Shown here piece after piece: positions 46,159 to 55,328 of a DNA stretch of 64,000 bases. The notes beneath the pieces are model-generated. The model did not search any database. It saw only the letters and a program-made list of their open reading frames with translations, and had not been told where the DNA came from. This DNA is from JAXGTD01 sp040775095 (lineage in GTDB: Bacteria > Pseudomonadota > Gammaproteobacteria > Chromatiales > Chromatiaceae), in NCBI GenBank assembly GCA_040775095.1, contig JAXGTD010000004.1:27078-91077 (forward strand), given 5' to 3'. A program made the translations under genes and the position numbers. Numbering within the stretch: the stretch's first letter is position 1; every line of letters begins with the position of its first letter.

Positions 46159-48087
46159 CTAGGCGATCACCCACGCCAGCATTGCGGCGGCGGCCACGAG
46201 CACAAACAACACGGGCTGGGCCATCCGGTAGAGGCCGTTGACAGCGAACGAAAACATGTCGATGCCGGAGACGACCGCACCCTCGATCCAGGTGAAGGCG
46301 CCACGGTACCAGCCGCCGATCAGGTGCATCAGCCCCGCGTAGAAATTATCGCTGTACTGATAGCGCACGTCCGCGGTCAGGAAGTGGCCACCGGCATAGT
46401 TATCCAGCTGATGGACCCGCCGGGACTTCCCGCCGAACCCATAGAACACGAGGGCGCCGACACCAAAGCCGGCGAACAGCACACCCACGATCCAGCGCAT
46501 GTCGATGCTTCCCATCGCCCCGTCGATGCCCCCAAGGTGATAACTCACCACGGGCAGCCCAATGGATTCCTGCACCGCGGCCACCCAGCTGAGCGCCGGA
46601 CCGGGAAAGACGCCAGCCAGAAAGATCAGCGCGGACAGGCCAAACATCGGGGCCAGCATGCTCAGCGGGGCCTCGCGCACGTGCTCGTGCTCGATGCGCA
46701 ATTGGCCGAGGAACATGTTGTGGATCAGCTTGTAGACCGACAGGATGGTGCCGAGCGTACCGATCACGGACGCGACGAACAGGAACGGCATCCCCTCGGC
46801 GATCAGGGAGCGATAGACCAGCCATTTCGAGACGAAGCCCGCCATCGGCGGCAGCCCGGCCAGACTGATGATGCCGATCAGCAAGACCAGAAACGACAGC
46901 GGCATACGGGTGAACAGCCCACCGAGCTTATTGAGATCGGCGGTACCCGTGCGGTACATGACGGCGAACACCGTCAGCAGCAGCGCCGCCTGCGTGATTG
47001 CATAATTGAAGACATGGAGCAGGCCACCGGCACTGCCATTGGCGCTGCCCACCAGCAGGCCGAGCAACATGTAGCCGCCCTGACCAATACCATGCCAGGC
47101 GAGCAGATAGCGCGCGTCGTGCTGCTGCAACGCGGTGTAGGTTGGGAAGATGATGGTCAACGCCGCGATCCAGCACAGCAGGTCGCGCGCGCTCAGGAAG
47201 GTGAAGGGGATGTCCATCTGCACCAACCGGGCGACCCCGATCATCGCGACAAACACGACGACGATCGCATACAGACCCATGCGCGCGGAGATGGCGCCGA
47301 GGAAGGCCGAGCCCGGCCCGGGCGTCTCGGCATAGGCCGCCGCCTGCCACAGGTGGAAAGGGATCAGCCCCATCTTTACGCCGAAGCCGCCACCGAGCAG
47401 GAGGATCAGGGTCCAGATCTGGCCGTTGCTCAGGGTCGGGATCGCCGCCATCACGTCGGCGTACTGCATCGAGCCAGCGATGCTGTACAGCAGCGCGATC
47501 GCCCCGAGGATGGCCATGGCGCCAGAGAACGCGTAAACGATATAACGCAGCGCGGCGCGCGCGGCGACGCCGCCGGCGATGGCCATCATCAGGAAGCTCG
47601 ACCAGCTCACGAGCTCCCAGCCGAGGAACAGGGAAAGAAAATCGCCGCTGCCCAGCAGCAGAAGCATCGTCGACACGTTCAGGGCCAGTGCAACGTGGAA
47701 GAGGCGCGGGGAGTGACCGTCGTCGGCGTAGCGGTTGTGCCATGCGCCAGAGGCATACCAGGCCGTGGCGAAGCCGGCGCCGATGGTGATCATTGCAAAA
47801 AACCAGGACAGGGCATCGTAGTGCCAGGTCATCGGCTGGCCGAGCACCGTCACAACGAATGACGAGGCTACGGGTTCCCCGAACAGCGCCCCGGTTGCGA
47901 GCAGCGCCCAGAACTGGAGCCCATATCCCACGACGAACAGGGGGGCGGCGCGACGCCAACGCCCAAGGATCAGGGCCGCGAGCAGGGTCGCCCCAGAGGC
48001 GATGAACAGGAGGTCCAACGGGGTCAACGCCTCGATCGGGGAACCGATCAACGACAGCGGCATGGAGAAGGCGAAAGTGGACGACAT
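46159..48087 (-). CDS. NuoL/M-like antiporter subunit (MbxH'-like)
   Basis: A 642-residue polytopic protein of the Mrp/complex I antiporter family, with about 16 helices. SWFFAMITIGAGFATAWYAS, FLGWELVSWSSFLMMA (key Glu), GVKMGLIPFHLWQAAAYAETPGPGSAFL (key Lys and the MGLIPFHxWLPxAH-type motif) and LAWHGIGQGGYMLLGL are present. The C-terminal 150 residues carry additional helices (RWIVGVLFAGFGVGALVFYG and the final VLFVLVAAAAMLAWVI), reminiscent of NuoL. I start it at 48087, with GAGGGAC upstream. It is the second large antiporter-like subunit of the operon. Confidence 0.88.
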   Translation of the reverse strand: MSSTFAFSMPLSLIGSPIEALTPLDLLFIASGATLLAALILGRWRRAAPLFVVGYGLQFWALLATGALFGEPVASSFVVTVLGQPMTWHYDALSWFFAMITIGAGFATAWYASGAWHNRYADDGHSPRLFHVALALNVSTMLLLLGSGDFLSLFLGWELVSWSSFLMMAIAGGVAARAALRYIVYAFSGAMAILGAIALLYSIAGSMQYADVMAAIPTLSNGQIWTLILLLGGGFGVKMGLIPFHLWQAAAYAETPGPGSAFLGAISARMGLYAIVVVFVAMIGVARLVQMDIPFTFLSARDLLCWIAALTIIFPTYTALQQHDARYLLAWHGIGQGGYMLLGLLVGSANGSAGGLLHVFNYAITQAALLLTVFAVMYRTGTADLNKLGGLFTRMPLSFLVLLIGIISLAGLPPMAGFVSKWLVYRSLIAEGMPFLFVASVIGTLGTILSVYKLIHNMFLGQLRIEHEHVREAPLSMLAPMFGLSALIFLAGVFPGPALSWVAAVQESIGLPVVSYHLGGIDGAMGSIDMRWIVGVLFAGFGVGALVFYGFGGKSRRVHQLDNYAGGHFLTADVRYQYSDNFYAGLMHLIGGWYRGAFTWIEGAVVSGIDMFSFAVNGLYRMAQPVLFVLVAAAAMLAWVIA

Positions 48088-48089
48088 GC

Positions 48090-49625
48090 TCAGTCCCTCA
48101 GCGCGACGGTGTCGGGGAAGACGGTTGCGATATAGGCGCTCACATCCGTCGCCTGATCTGCGATCCCGCGCAGCGACGCGACCACCGGGTCGATCGCGAC
48201 GGTGATGGCGAGCAGCAGGATTCCAGCGGCGGCCGCGACGCCCAGATCGATCCGGGACGGACGGACCGGGGCGGGCTGTGGCGCCGGTTTTCCGGCCGCC
48301 GGATCCGCCGTCATGCGACGCCAAACGGCATCAGCGTCGGGACCCTCGTAGAGCTTGACCGCGAGCCGGAACAGATAGCTCGCCTCGATCGCGGCGCCGA
48401 GGAGGATCGCCGCCAAGGCCGTCATCTGCAGGGCGCTTCCGCCGTCGGCCAGCCCAATGACCACCAGGAGCTTCGCCCAGAACCCGGGCAGCGGCGGCAC
48501 CCCGATCAGGGACAGACTAAAGAGCACGAACAACCCCGCCGCCAGCGGTGCGCCGCGGGCGACCCCCGTGAGACGCTCCAGCGCGCCGTTCCAGCGCGTG
48601 GCGAAACCGAACAGGGCCGACTTGATCAGGAGATGATGCAACGCGATCGCGAGGCCGGCCATGACGCCGGCCGGCCCCGGCAGCGAGAATGCGACGAACA
48701 CGAGCCCGAGCTGGGCAATGCTGGAATAGGCAAGCATGCGCGGGTAGTCCGTCGCCCGCCAGGCCGCCAGCTCCCCGGTGATCACGCCAAGCAGTCCCAG
48801 CAGCAGCATCATGTCGGCCGCCCCCGTCCCGGCATAGGCGAGGATCAGCATCCGCACCACGGCCAGCACGGCCAGCTTCGACACCAGGCCCGCCAGGAGT
48901 GCTGAGATCCGCGCGGGCGCCGTGGCATAGACCTCCGGGACCCAGCTGTTGACCGGAAAGAGCTCGCCCTTGACCCCAAAGCCGATCAACAACAACGCGA
49001 AGGCCACGAGTCCGGCGGGCCCCTGCAGGGTCTCGGGGGCAAGCTGGGCGATCTGCGCCAGATTCAAGGTGCCCGTCTGCATGTAGACGATCGCGATGCC
49101 GACCAGCGCCATCAGGGAGCCGACCGCGCTCAGGAGCAGATAGCGGAAGGTTGCGATGTTCGCGCGGCCAGTGGCCCGCAGCGACACCAGACCGAACGAG
49201 GCCACCGCGGTCAGCTCATAGAAGACGTAGATATTGAACAGGTCGCCGGAGAGCGCCAATCCGGTGGCAGACGCGGCCAACAGCAGCATGACCGCATCGC
49301 GTCGCGCCACGTCCGGGTGGTCCTCGCCGCGGCTCCAGAACAGCAGAACGAACAGCGGCACCAGGGTTGCGAACAGCAGCGCGAGCTGGTCGACATAAAA
49401 CACGATACCCAGCGGCGGTGCATAACCACCGATGGCCAGCGCGAAGGGGACGCCACCAAAGCGCAGCCAGGTGTCGACCAACAACCACGCGCTCACCAGG
49501 AGCACCGCGGGGCCGAGGGACCGCGCGGCGAGACCCGACAATTTGGCAATGGGCTGCATCAGAAATGCCGCCAGCAGGGGCAGGATCACCGGGAGGACGA
49601 CCTGATTCATCGCGAGATTTGTCAT
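48090..49625 (-). CDS. mrpD: MrpD-like antiporter subunit (MbxH-like)
   Basis: A 511-residue, 14-helix homologue of MrpD/NuoN. FYVDQLALLFATLVPLFVLLF, SGDLFNIYVFYELTAVASFGLVSL (conserved Glu), GVKGELFPVNSWVPEVYATAPARISALLAGLVSK (conserved Lys on GVK) and RMLAYSSIAQLG match the family. In Mrp complexes it forms one ion path together with MrpA. The start at 49625 gives a hydrophobic N-terminus of usual length; MNQVVLP five codons on is an alternative. Two bases separate it from the NuoL-like gene. Confidence 0.9.
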   Translation of the reverse strand: MTNLAMNQVVLPVILPLLAAFLMQPIAKLSGLAARSLGPAVLLVSAWLLVDTWLRFGGVPFALAIGGYAPPLGIVFYVDQLALLFATLVPLFVLLFWSRGEDHPDVARRDAVMLLLAASATGLALSGDLFNIYVFYELTAVASFGLVSLRATGRANIATFRYLLLSAVGSLMALVGIAIVYMQTGTLNLAQIAQLAPETLQGPAGLVAFALLLIGFGVKGELFPVNSWVPEVYATAPARISALLAGLVSKLAVLAVVRMLILAYAGTGAADMMLLLGLLGVITGELAAWRATDYPRMLAYSSIAQLGLVFVAFSLPGPAGVMAGLAIALHHLLIKSALFGFATRWNGALERLTGVARGAPLAAGLFVLFSLSLIGVPPLPGFWAKLLVVIGLADGGSALQMTALAAILLGAAIEASYLFRLAVKLYEGPDADAVWRRMTADPAAGKPAPQPAPVRPSRIDLGVAAAAGILLLAITVAIDPVVASLRGIADQATDVSAYIATVFPDTVALRD

Positions 49626-49763
49626 GAGGCTAATGCACCGACAATGCGTCTGAGTCTGTTGTGGCGAATCGAATCTGCCGGCGAGCAACGGCCACCCGCC
49701 GTCGCATCCGCGCGGAGATACCGCTCGGGGGCGGGCCCATCCTCGATCGGGCCCGTCCAGACC

Positions 49764-50234
49764 TCAGTGGCCACGCGGGCCACCGGCGGGATTTGACTGG
49801 GGGATCGGTGGCGGCAACGGCCTCTCCCCGGCTGGCGCCTCGCGACTGCCCGGGGCGTCGGTGCCGGCCGCCCGCGCGACGTCGACCTCGAAACGGTCGC
49901 GCAGCTCCCGGATGTCGAGCGTCGCGTAGGACTGGTAGATACGCACCAGTGCAGCGACGGCCAAGGCCTGCACGCCGACACCGATGACGATGGCGGTCAG
50001 CACCAATACCTGCGGGATCGGATCCACCATCATCGCCCCCTGCGGATGGATGCCCAGGATCGGAGCCACCGCGTCGCCGCGATAACCCACCAGCACCATG
50101 AAGAGGTTTGCACCGGCCTCGGCCACCGCGAGCGCAAGGACCATGCGGAACAGGTTCGATGACAGGACGATGCCCAGCGTACCGATTGCCAACAGCCCAA
50201 TCGCGCCGCTGTAGAGAATGCTTTCGAAGGTCAT
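49764..50234 (-). CDS. mrpC: MrpC/NuoK-like subunit
   Basis: A 156-residue protein with three helices as in MrpC, MnhC and NuoK (AIGLLAIGTLGIVLSSNLFRMVLALAVAEAGANLFMVLVGY, then the DPIPQVLVLTAIVIGVGVQALAVAALVRIY block, both typical). About 45 residues of hydrophilic tail rich in Pro and Arg follow and are unusual. The ATG at 50234 has a GAGACC site. Gaps of 138 and 184 bp flank it, wider than elsewhere in the operon. Confidence 0.92.
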   Translation of the reverse strand: MTFESILYSGAIGLLAIGTLGIVLSSNLFRMVLALAVAEAGANLFMVLVGYRGDAVAPILGIHPQGAMMVDPIPQVLVLTAIVIGVGVQALAVAALVRIYQSYATLDIRELRDRFEVDVARAAGTDAPGSREAPAGERPLPPPIPQSNPAGGPRGH

Positions 50235-50418
50235 TTGCGTGGTCTCGGCTGCATGTGGCAAATAAGCGCGCTCTGGCACCTGAGAAAAGGCCGGTTGACT
50301 CCATCCCGGGACGGCAACACCGCGCGCGTGATGCGTGCAATCCCCGGCTTGCGCCAGCGCTGGGCCCCGCGGGGAACGCGCTTCTCAGCACGCCTCCCTC
50401 GTATCGGCGCGGCGCCGC

Positions 50419-51108
50419 TTAACGCTCCTCGGTATCGACGTCGGACAGTGCCTGCATCAGGCCCGCCAGCTCGGAACCGACCTTCAGACCAACGGCCAGC
50501 GAGAGCAGGGGCAGGGTTCCGGCCGACAGCAGCTCGCCCATGACCCCCGTACTGAGCATCGGCCTGAGGAAGGCGCCGCTGCCGACCAATGCCCAGAGGC
50601 CGATGGCGATGAAGCCGGCGCCCGCCAGCCCTTCGATGACGGCGATCGCGGTGTGGTTGATGCCGTTGGCGGGCCGGGCCAGCACGGGCACGAAGAAGGC
50701 CGCGGCCAGCACCACACCACCCTGAAAGCCACCGCCCGGGGTCAGATGGCCGTGGGCAATGATGTACAGCCCCACGATGAGCAAGAGCGGAAACAGGAGA
50801 TCCGCACCGGTACGCAGGATGAACCCCCCCGGCGGATCACGAAGGAGCGGGCCGACACGGCGTCCGAGCACCAGACCGGCGGCGATGGCCGCGGCGAAAA
50901 GGATCGACAGCTCACCCAGGGTATCGAGGCCGCGATAGCCCAGCAACACGGCCGTGACGATGTTCGCCGCGCCCACCTCTTGGGGAGCGGCCGCCAACAC
51001 GCCCGCGCCGATGTGCATCGGCGGCGCACCAAAGTTGAGCTCGGCCGCGATCACGAGCAACAGAAATGCCAGCCCAGCGGAGAAGACGAGTGCTGCCAGA
51101 TTACGCAT
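50419..51108 (-). CDS. mrpB: MnhB/MrpB-domain membrane subunit (MbxE/F-like)
   Basis: A 229-residue protein. Residues 1-85 resemble the part that is fused to the end of MrpA in classical Mrp systems (VTAVLLGYRGLDTLGELSILFAAAI), and residues 90-225 are the MnhB domain (FILRTGADLLFPLLLIVGLYIIAHGHLTPGGGFQGGVVLAAAF). The HGHxxPGGGFxGG motif is diagnostic. It therefore seems to combine MbhE- and MbhF-type pieces in one chain. The ATG at 51108 has a GGGAGGG site and overlaps the preceding gene by 8 bases. Confidence 0.9.
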   Translation of the reverse strand: MRNLAALVFSAGLAFLLLVIAAELNFGAPPMHIGAGVLAAAPQEVGAANIVTAVLLGYRGLDTLGELSILFAAAIAAGLVLGRRVGPLLRDPPGGFILRTGADLLFPLLLIVGLYIIAHGHLTPGGGFQGGVVLAAAFFVPVLARPANGINHTAIAVIEGLAGAGFIAIGLWALVGSGAFLRPMLSTGVMGELLSAGTLPLLSLAVGLKVGSELAGLMQALSDVDTEER

Positions 51109-51430
51109 CTCGGCCACCCTCCCGCGCCGCCGACGGGCGGTCTGCAAGCAGTTTCCGTCGTTCGCCGCGGTCGCCCTCCAGACGCCAGAGACCGAGCCGG
51201 CGCAGGCCGAGCGCGAGCACGACACCGGAAAGGCCCGTTCCAACCGCCGCCTCCGTCATGGCAACGTCGGGGGCATGCAGGAGCACGAAGAGCACGGACA
51301 CGCCCAACGAGACCACCGAGGAGACCGCGACGGCCCCAATGGCATTCTTCAGGGTCATCACCAGCACCGCGGACACCAGCACCATGACGACAACCACGAG
51401 GGCAAACCAGGTCATCAGATCTTCGGACAT
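51101..51430 (-). CDS. DUF4040 / MbhD-like membrane subunit
   Basis: A 109-residue three-helix protein with LLHAPDVAMTEAAVGTGLSGVVLALGL, the motif that in MrpA sits in the C-terminal domain (APDVAxTExxVG). In MBH, MBX and MBS it is a separate subunit D, as here. I start it at 51430 (MSEDLMTWFALV); the frame is open far upstream through mrpG. It ends inside the next gene by 8 bases. Confidence 0.88.
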   Translation of the reverse strand: MSEDLMTWFALVVVVMVLVSAVLVMTLKNAIGAVAVSSVVSLGVSVLFVLLHAPDVAMTEAAVGTGLSGVVLALGLRRLGLWRLEGDRGERRKLLADRPSAAREGGRDA

Positions 51431-51434
51431 GACA

Positions 51435-51809
51435 TCAGACCCCGTGTGATGGTTGCTCTGCAGAAGCCGAGGAGGCGGCCGGAGGGTCGGCTTGCCGCCC
51501 CTCGCCACCGGGACCCGGGGCCGACCCGGCGCGCCACGGACGGACGCCGGCCAGATAGACCGCCCGGGCGATGGTCGAGGAGCCAACAGGGCTCGTGAAG
51601 AGGATGAACCCACCGACACACAAGACCTTGGCCCACCAGGCGGGATGCAAAAATGCGACCCCGAGCAGAAAGGACACGGACCCCAGGGTCACCGCCTTGG
51701 TGCCGGCCTGGATACGGTTATAGACGTCGGGCATGCGCACGAGGCCGAGGGCACCGAGCAGCAGAAAGGCCGCGCCCAGCAGGAGAAAGAGGTCAGCAAT
51801 GAGTCTCAT
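51435..51809 (-). CDS. mrpG: MrpG/MnhG subunit
   Basis: A 124-residue protein with three helices; LFLLLGAAFLLLGALGLVRMPDVYNRIQAGTKAVTLG contains the LGxLRxPDxYxRxHAxTKxxTLG-type motif, with Ile-Gln in place of the usual His-Ala segment. A Pro/Ala-rich tail of about 35 residues is added. Start at 51809, ten bases after the mrpF stop. Confidence 0.9.
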   Translation of the reverse strand: MRLIADLFLLLGAAFLLLGALGLVRMPDVYNRIQAGTKAVTLGSVSFLLGVAFLHPAWWAKVLCVGGFILFTSPVGSSTIARAVYLAGVRPWRAGSAPGPGGEGRQADPPAASSASAEQPSHGV

Positions 51810-51819
51810 GGACGTTGTC

Positions 51820-52086
51820 TCACTCGCGATGGCCTTCGATCGCCCGCGCCAGCGCAACGACAGCAACGAAGGCGAGTACGCCAAAGATCAGGGCCACGTC
51901 GAGATACAGCGGCGTTGCGAAGACCACGGCAAAACCAGCAATCGCCGCGGTCGCCGTCACCGACATCGTATCGGCAGCGATGATCCTGTCCGCGGAGCCC
52001 GGTCCGAGGGTCAGCCGGAGCAGGCCGAGCAGCAGTGCGACACCAACCATCGCGAAGGCGGCAATCTCGAGCACATTCAGCGTCAT
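51820..52086 (-). CDS. mrpF: MrpF/MnhF subunit
   Basis: An 88-residue three-helix protein. LLRLTLGPGSADRIIAADTM is the diagnostic loop (R.xxGPxxxDRxxAxD) and LDVALIFGVLAFVAVVALAR the last helix. It overlaps mrpE by four bases. It is a small membrane subunit required for assembly and ion exchange in Mrp complexes. Confidence 0.95.
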   Translation of the reverse strand: MTLNVLEIAAFAMVGVALLLGLLRLTLGPGSADRIIAADTMSVTATAAIAGFAVVFATPLYLDVALIFGVLAFVAVVALARAIEGHRE

Positions 52087-52607
52087 GTCAGAAAACCCTT
52101 GATATGGTCCTCGAAGCCGGTGGCGATGGCCTGCGTCGCCTCCTCGAGATCGACCCCCGGAGGACAGTCGATCCAGTGCACGAGCAATCGGTCGCCGTCC
52201 ACGTCGATCACCAGCGTGCCCGGTGTCAGCGTGATGCTGTTGGCCAGGAGCATCCGCCCCAGGGCGGACTGCAGCTCGGTACGCACCTCGACGACGCCCG
52301 GCCGGATTGGAAGCGATGGGGCCAGCACCCGGCTCGCGACGTCGAGGTTTGCGACAATGAGCGCCTTGAAAAAATGCAGCAAATATCGGGCCAGATGGAC
52401 CGGTGCCGACAACGAGAAACGCATCCCGGTGAAGATCGTGAGCCTGGGTGCGGCCACGAGGGTGACCAGGGCGGCGGCCGCCGCGCCAGCCACAAGCTCC
52501 TGCGGTTGGACGCTGCCGACCAGCAAGGTCCAGAGCAACAACGAAACGGCGAAGGCGAAGAGATAATGGGCCGCGGTGGGGCGAGGGGCTTGTGCGGGTT
52601 GCGCCAT
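52083..52607 (-). CDS. mrpE: MrpE/MnhE subunit
   Basis: A 174-residue protein with two N-terminal helices and a cytoplasmic domain. YLLHFFKALIVANLDVASRVL and MLLANSITLTPGTLVIDVDGDRLLVHWI are the standard MrpE blocks (xANSITLTPGT). I use the ATG at 52607, preceded by AGGTG; the frame is open to 52670. First gene of the operon. Confidence 0.93.
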   Translation of the reverse strand: MAQPAQAPRPTAAHYLFAFAVSLLLWTLLVGSVQPQELVAGAAAAALVTLVAAPRLTIFTGMRFSLSAPVHLARYLLHFFKALIVANLDVASRVLAPSLPIRPGVVEVRTELQSALGRMLLANSITLTPGTLVIDVDGDRLLVHWIDCPPGVDLEEATQAIATGFEDHIKGFLT

Positions 52608-53078
52608 ATCAACACCTAGCAGAGGTAATACATCGTGGCCGGGTGGTTTTGGTTGCCTGACCGCGGTCACCTCGGGTGCCGCCGCCGGACTTCCGCGAGA
52701 CGATCAAGAGGCCAAATCCAGGTTCAAGCCGCTTAGTATAGCGACCGCACCATCGCCCTTCATGACCGTTGGATGAAACTATCGCCTACCGCTACGGCAT
52801 CGGCAACACAAGCCTTATGGATGCCGGCATAAGAATTCGCTAAAACGCCGGGCCGCCGATGGAGCGCGAATCCCCGGGGATCGCCCCATCCTGGGGCACC
52901 GGCCGCGGCGCACGCCCTGCCGGCCCCCGCGCGGACCGGCCCACCGGCCTCTCGGCCTTCCGCGGGCCGCGCTCGGCATCACCGTCGGCGCCGCAATCCC
53001 CTATACTGCTCGCCAATTTTCTTCAACGATGTTCGGGCCCCGCGCCCGCATGCATCCCAGCGACCCGAGGCAGTACCC
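52608..53078. other. Divergent regulatory region of the Mrp-Nuo operon and the CMD-Rieske gene
   Basis: No gene. A TATACT element on the minus strand (52740-52735) could be the -10 box of the Mrp-Nuo operon, and another TATACT on the plus strand (53002-53007) that of the CMD-Rieske gene. Neither has a good -35. The stretch 52740-52850 is AT-richer than its flanks. Confidence 0.45.
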
Positions 53079-53705
53079 ATGAGCGACGCACTCAATTATC
53101 TGGTCAAGACCCGTCCCGAGGCGATGACCTCCTATTTCACCTTCCTGAAGAAGGCCGGTGATCATCTCGACACCCGCACCCGTGACCTGATCTCGGTCAT
53201 CACCAAGGTCGCGGTCCAGACCGAGCCCGGCTTCAAGCAGTATCTGATGCGCGCCCTGCGCAACGGGGCAACGCCAAACGAGGTTATCGACGCGCTGCTG
53301 ATGGCCTTCCCGGTACTGGGCCTGGCCAAGATCGTCTGGGCGACGGACATCCTGCTGGCGATGGACATCCCCGAGTTCCGCCCGGAGAATCTGGATGCCT
53401 CGGCCACCTGGCACGACATCGCCGGCCTCGGCGAGCTGCCCGACGGCGAGGTCTCGTTCTTCCCGTGCGACGGGCGCCATGTATTCATCTACCGCAACGG
53501 CGATGCACTGCGGGTCTATGACAGCCGCTGTCCGCACCAGGTCACCGACATTCCCCACCTGGCGCTCGAGGGCAAGCGCCTGACCTGCCCCAAGCACGAC
53601 TGGGCCTTCGACATCGAGACCGGCGACTGCGTGGCCGTGGGCAACCGCCCGCTGCGCCAGTTCGACCACAAGGTCGAGGACGGCCGGGTACTCGGCTACT
53701 GGTGA
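53079..53705 (+). CDS. Carboxymuconolactone decarboxylase-like domain fused to a Rieske [2Fe-2S] domain
   Basis: A 208-residue fusion. Residues 10-100 have the all-helical AhpD/CMD fold (RTRDLISVITKVAVQTEPGF...GATPNEVIDALLMAF), but the CxxC redox pair of AhpD is missing. Residues 110-208 are a Rieske domain with CPH (Cys151, His153) and CPKHDW (Cys170, His173). The protein has no membrane helix, so it is cytoplasmic. Rieske ferredoxins pass single electrons. It has a GAGG ribosome site and is divergent from the Mrp-Nuo operon. Function unknown. Confidence 0.88.
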   Translation: MSDALNYLVKTRPEAMTSYFTFLKKAGDHLDTRTRDLISVITKVAVQTEPGFKQYLMRALRNGATPNEVIDALLMAFPVLGLAKIVWATDILLAMDIPEFRPENLDASATWHDIAGLGELPDGEVSFFPCDGRHVFIYRNGDALRVYDSRCPHQVTDIPHLALEGKRLTCPKHDWAFDIETGDCVAVGNRPLRQFDHKVEDGRVLGYW

Positions 53706-53801
53706 GAACCCGCGCCCGGGGTCCATCCGCGGCGGGCTGACGGCGGCCGCGGCAGGAGTTGCGCCGCCGCCACGCTCGAGCGTTCATCTATCGGAGGCCC
53801 C

Positions 53802-55292
53802 ATGCACGATCCCACGGTCGCCGTCACCGCCACTTTTCTCGTCTATCTGGCCCTGATGCTGGCCATCGGCATCTGGGCCTGGCGGCGCACCGCCAGCTCG
53901 GCGGACTACTTCCTCGGCGGCCGCACCCTCGGACCCTGGCCGGCCGCGCTCTCGGCGGGGGCCTCCGACATGAGCGGCTGGCTGCTGCTCGGGCTGCCGG
54001 GGTTCGCGTTTCTGTCCGGGCTGGAGTCGCTCTGGTTGGCCGCCGGGCTGCTCGCCGGCACCTATCTGAACTGGCTGCTCGTGGCCCGACGTCTGCGCAC
54101 CTACAGCGCCGAGGCCAACGACTCGCTGACCATCCCGGAGTTCTTCGCCAACCGATTTGGCGACCATGGCCACCTGTTACAGGCGCTCTGCGCCTGCTTC
54201 ATCCTGTTGTTCTTCCTGTTCTACACCAGCGCCGGACTGGTCGCAGGCGGCAAGCTGTTCGAGGCCGTCTTCGACCTTGATTACAGCACCGCGGTCCTGG
54301 TCGGCACCCTCTGCGTGGTGTCCTACACCCTGTTTGGCGGATTCCTCGCGGTGTCCTGGACGGACCTGGTGCAGGGCCTGATGATGCTCGCGGCCCTGCT
54401 CGTGGTCCCCGTGGTGGCCATACACACGGATGGCGGCCTGGGCCAGGTCATCGACACGATCGCGCGGGAGAATCCCGCGCTGCTCTCGCTGTGGAACGAC
54501 AACACCGGCAAGCCCCTGGGCCCGATCGCGATCCTCTCGTTGCTGGCCTGGGGATTGGGCTATTTCGGCCAGCCCCACATCCTCGCACGCTTCAAGGGTA
54601 TCCGCGGCAACGACGCGGTGCCGGCCGCGCGGCGCATCGCGGTGACCTGGTCGGCGTTGGCCATGGCGGGCGCGATCCTGGTCGGGCTCGCGGGGCTGAC
54701 CTATGTCGACAACCACCTCGGCGGCGCGCTGGCGGATGCCGAGACGGTCTTCATCGTGCTGGTCAACGCGCTGTTTCACCCGGTAATCGCCGGGATCCTG
54801 CTCGCCGCCATCCTCGCCGCGATCATGAGCACCGCCGACTCCCAACTGCTGGTGTCCTCGTCGGCGCTCGCTGAAGACCTGTACAAACAACTCCTTCGCA
54901 AGCGGGCGAGCCCGCGCGAGATCGTGCTCGTCGGTCGCATCGCGGTCTTGCTGCTCGCCCTCATCGCGCTGGCACTGGCGATGAGCCCGGAGAGCAGCGT
55001 ACTCGGCCTGGTCGCCTACGCCTGGGCAGGCTTCGGCGCCGCGTTCGGCCCCGTGTTGCTGCTGAGCCTGTACTGGCGGCGCATGAACTGGGCGGGCGCG
55101 CTCGCCGGGGTGTTGGTGGGCGGCAGCACGGTGGTCGGGTGGAAACAGCTCACCGGCGGTCTCTTCGACCTCTACGAGATCGTGCCCGGGGTGCTGCTCG
55201 CAAGCCTCGCTGGCGTCGGCGTCAGCCTGGCGACCGCCCCACCGAGTGCCGCGATACAGCACGGTTTCGACCGTTATCGCGCAAGGCTCTGA
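53802..55292 (+). CDS. putP: Sodium/proline symporter PutP
   Basis: A 496-residue, 13-helix SSS transporter that imports proline with Na+. TASSADYFLGGRTLGPWPAALSAGASDMSGWLLLGLPG covers the Na+ and substrate sites, and GYFGQPHILARF and AAIMSTADSQLLVSSSALAEDLY are PutP hallmarks. Proline is a common osmoprotectant. GGAGG precedes the ATG. It follows the CMD-Rieske gene by 96 bp but seems unrelated in function. Confidence 0.95.
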   Translation: MHDPTVAVTATFLVYLALMLAIGIWAWRRTASSADYFLGGRTLGPWPAALSAGASDMSGWLLLGLPGFAFLSGLESLWLAAGLLAGTYLNWLLVARRLRTYSAEANDSLTIPEFFANRFGDHGHLLQALCACFILLFFLFYTSAGLVAGGKLFEAVFDLDYSTAVLVGTLCVVSYTLFGGFLAVSWTDLVQGLMMLAALLVVPVVAIHTDGGLGQVIDTIARENPALLSLWNDNTGKPLGPIAILSLLAWGLGYFGQPHILARFKGIRGNDAVPAARRIAVTWSALAMAGAILVGLAGLTYVDNHLGGALADAETVFIVLVNALFHPVIAGILLAAILAAIMSTADSQLLVSSSALAEDLYKQLLRKRASPREIVLVGRIAVLLLALIALALAMSPESSVLGLVAYAWAGFGAAFGPVLLLSLYWRRMNWAGALAGVLVGGSTVVGWKQLTGGLFDLYEIVPGVLLASLAGVGVSLATAPPSAAIQHGFDRYRARL

Positions 55293-55328
55293 CGACGCCG
55301 CGCGCCACCACCCACGGGCACCACGACG

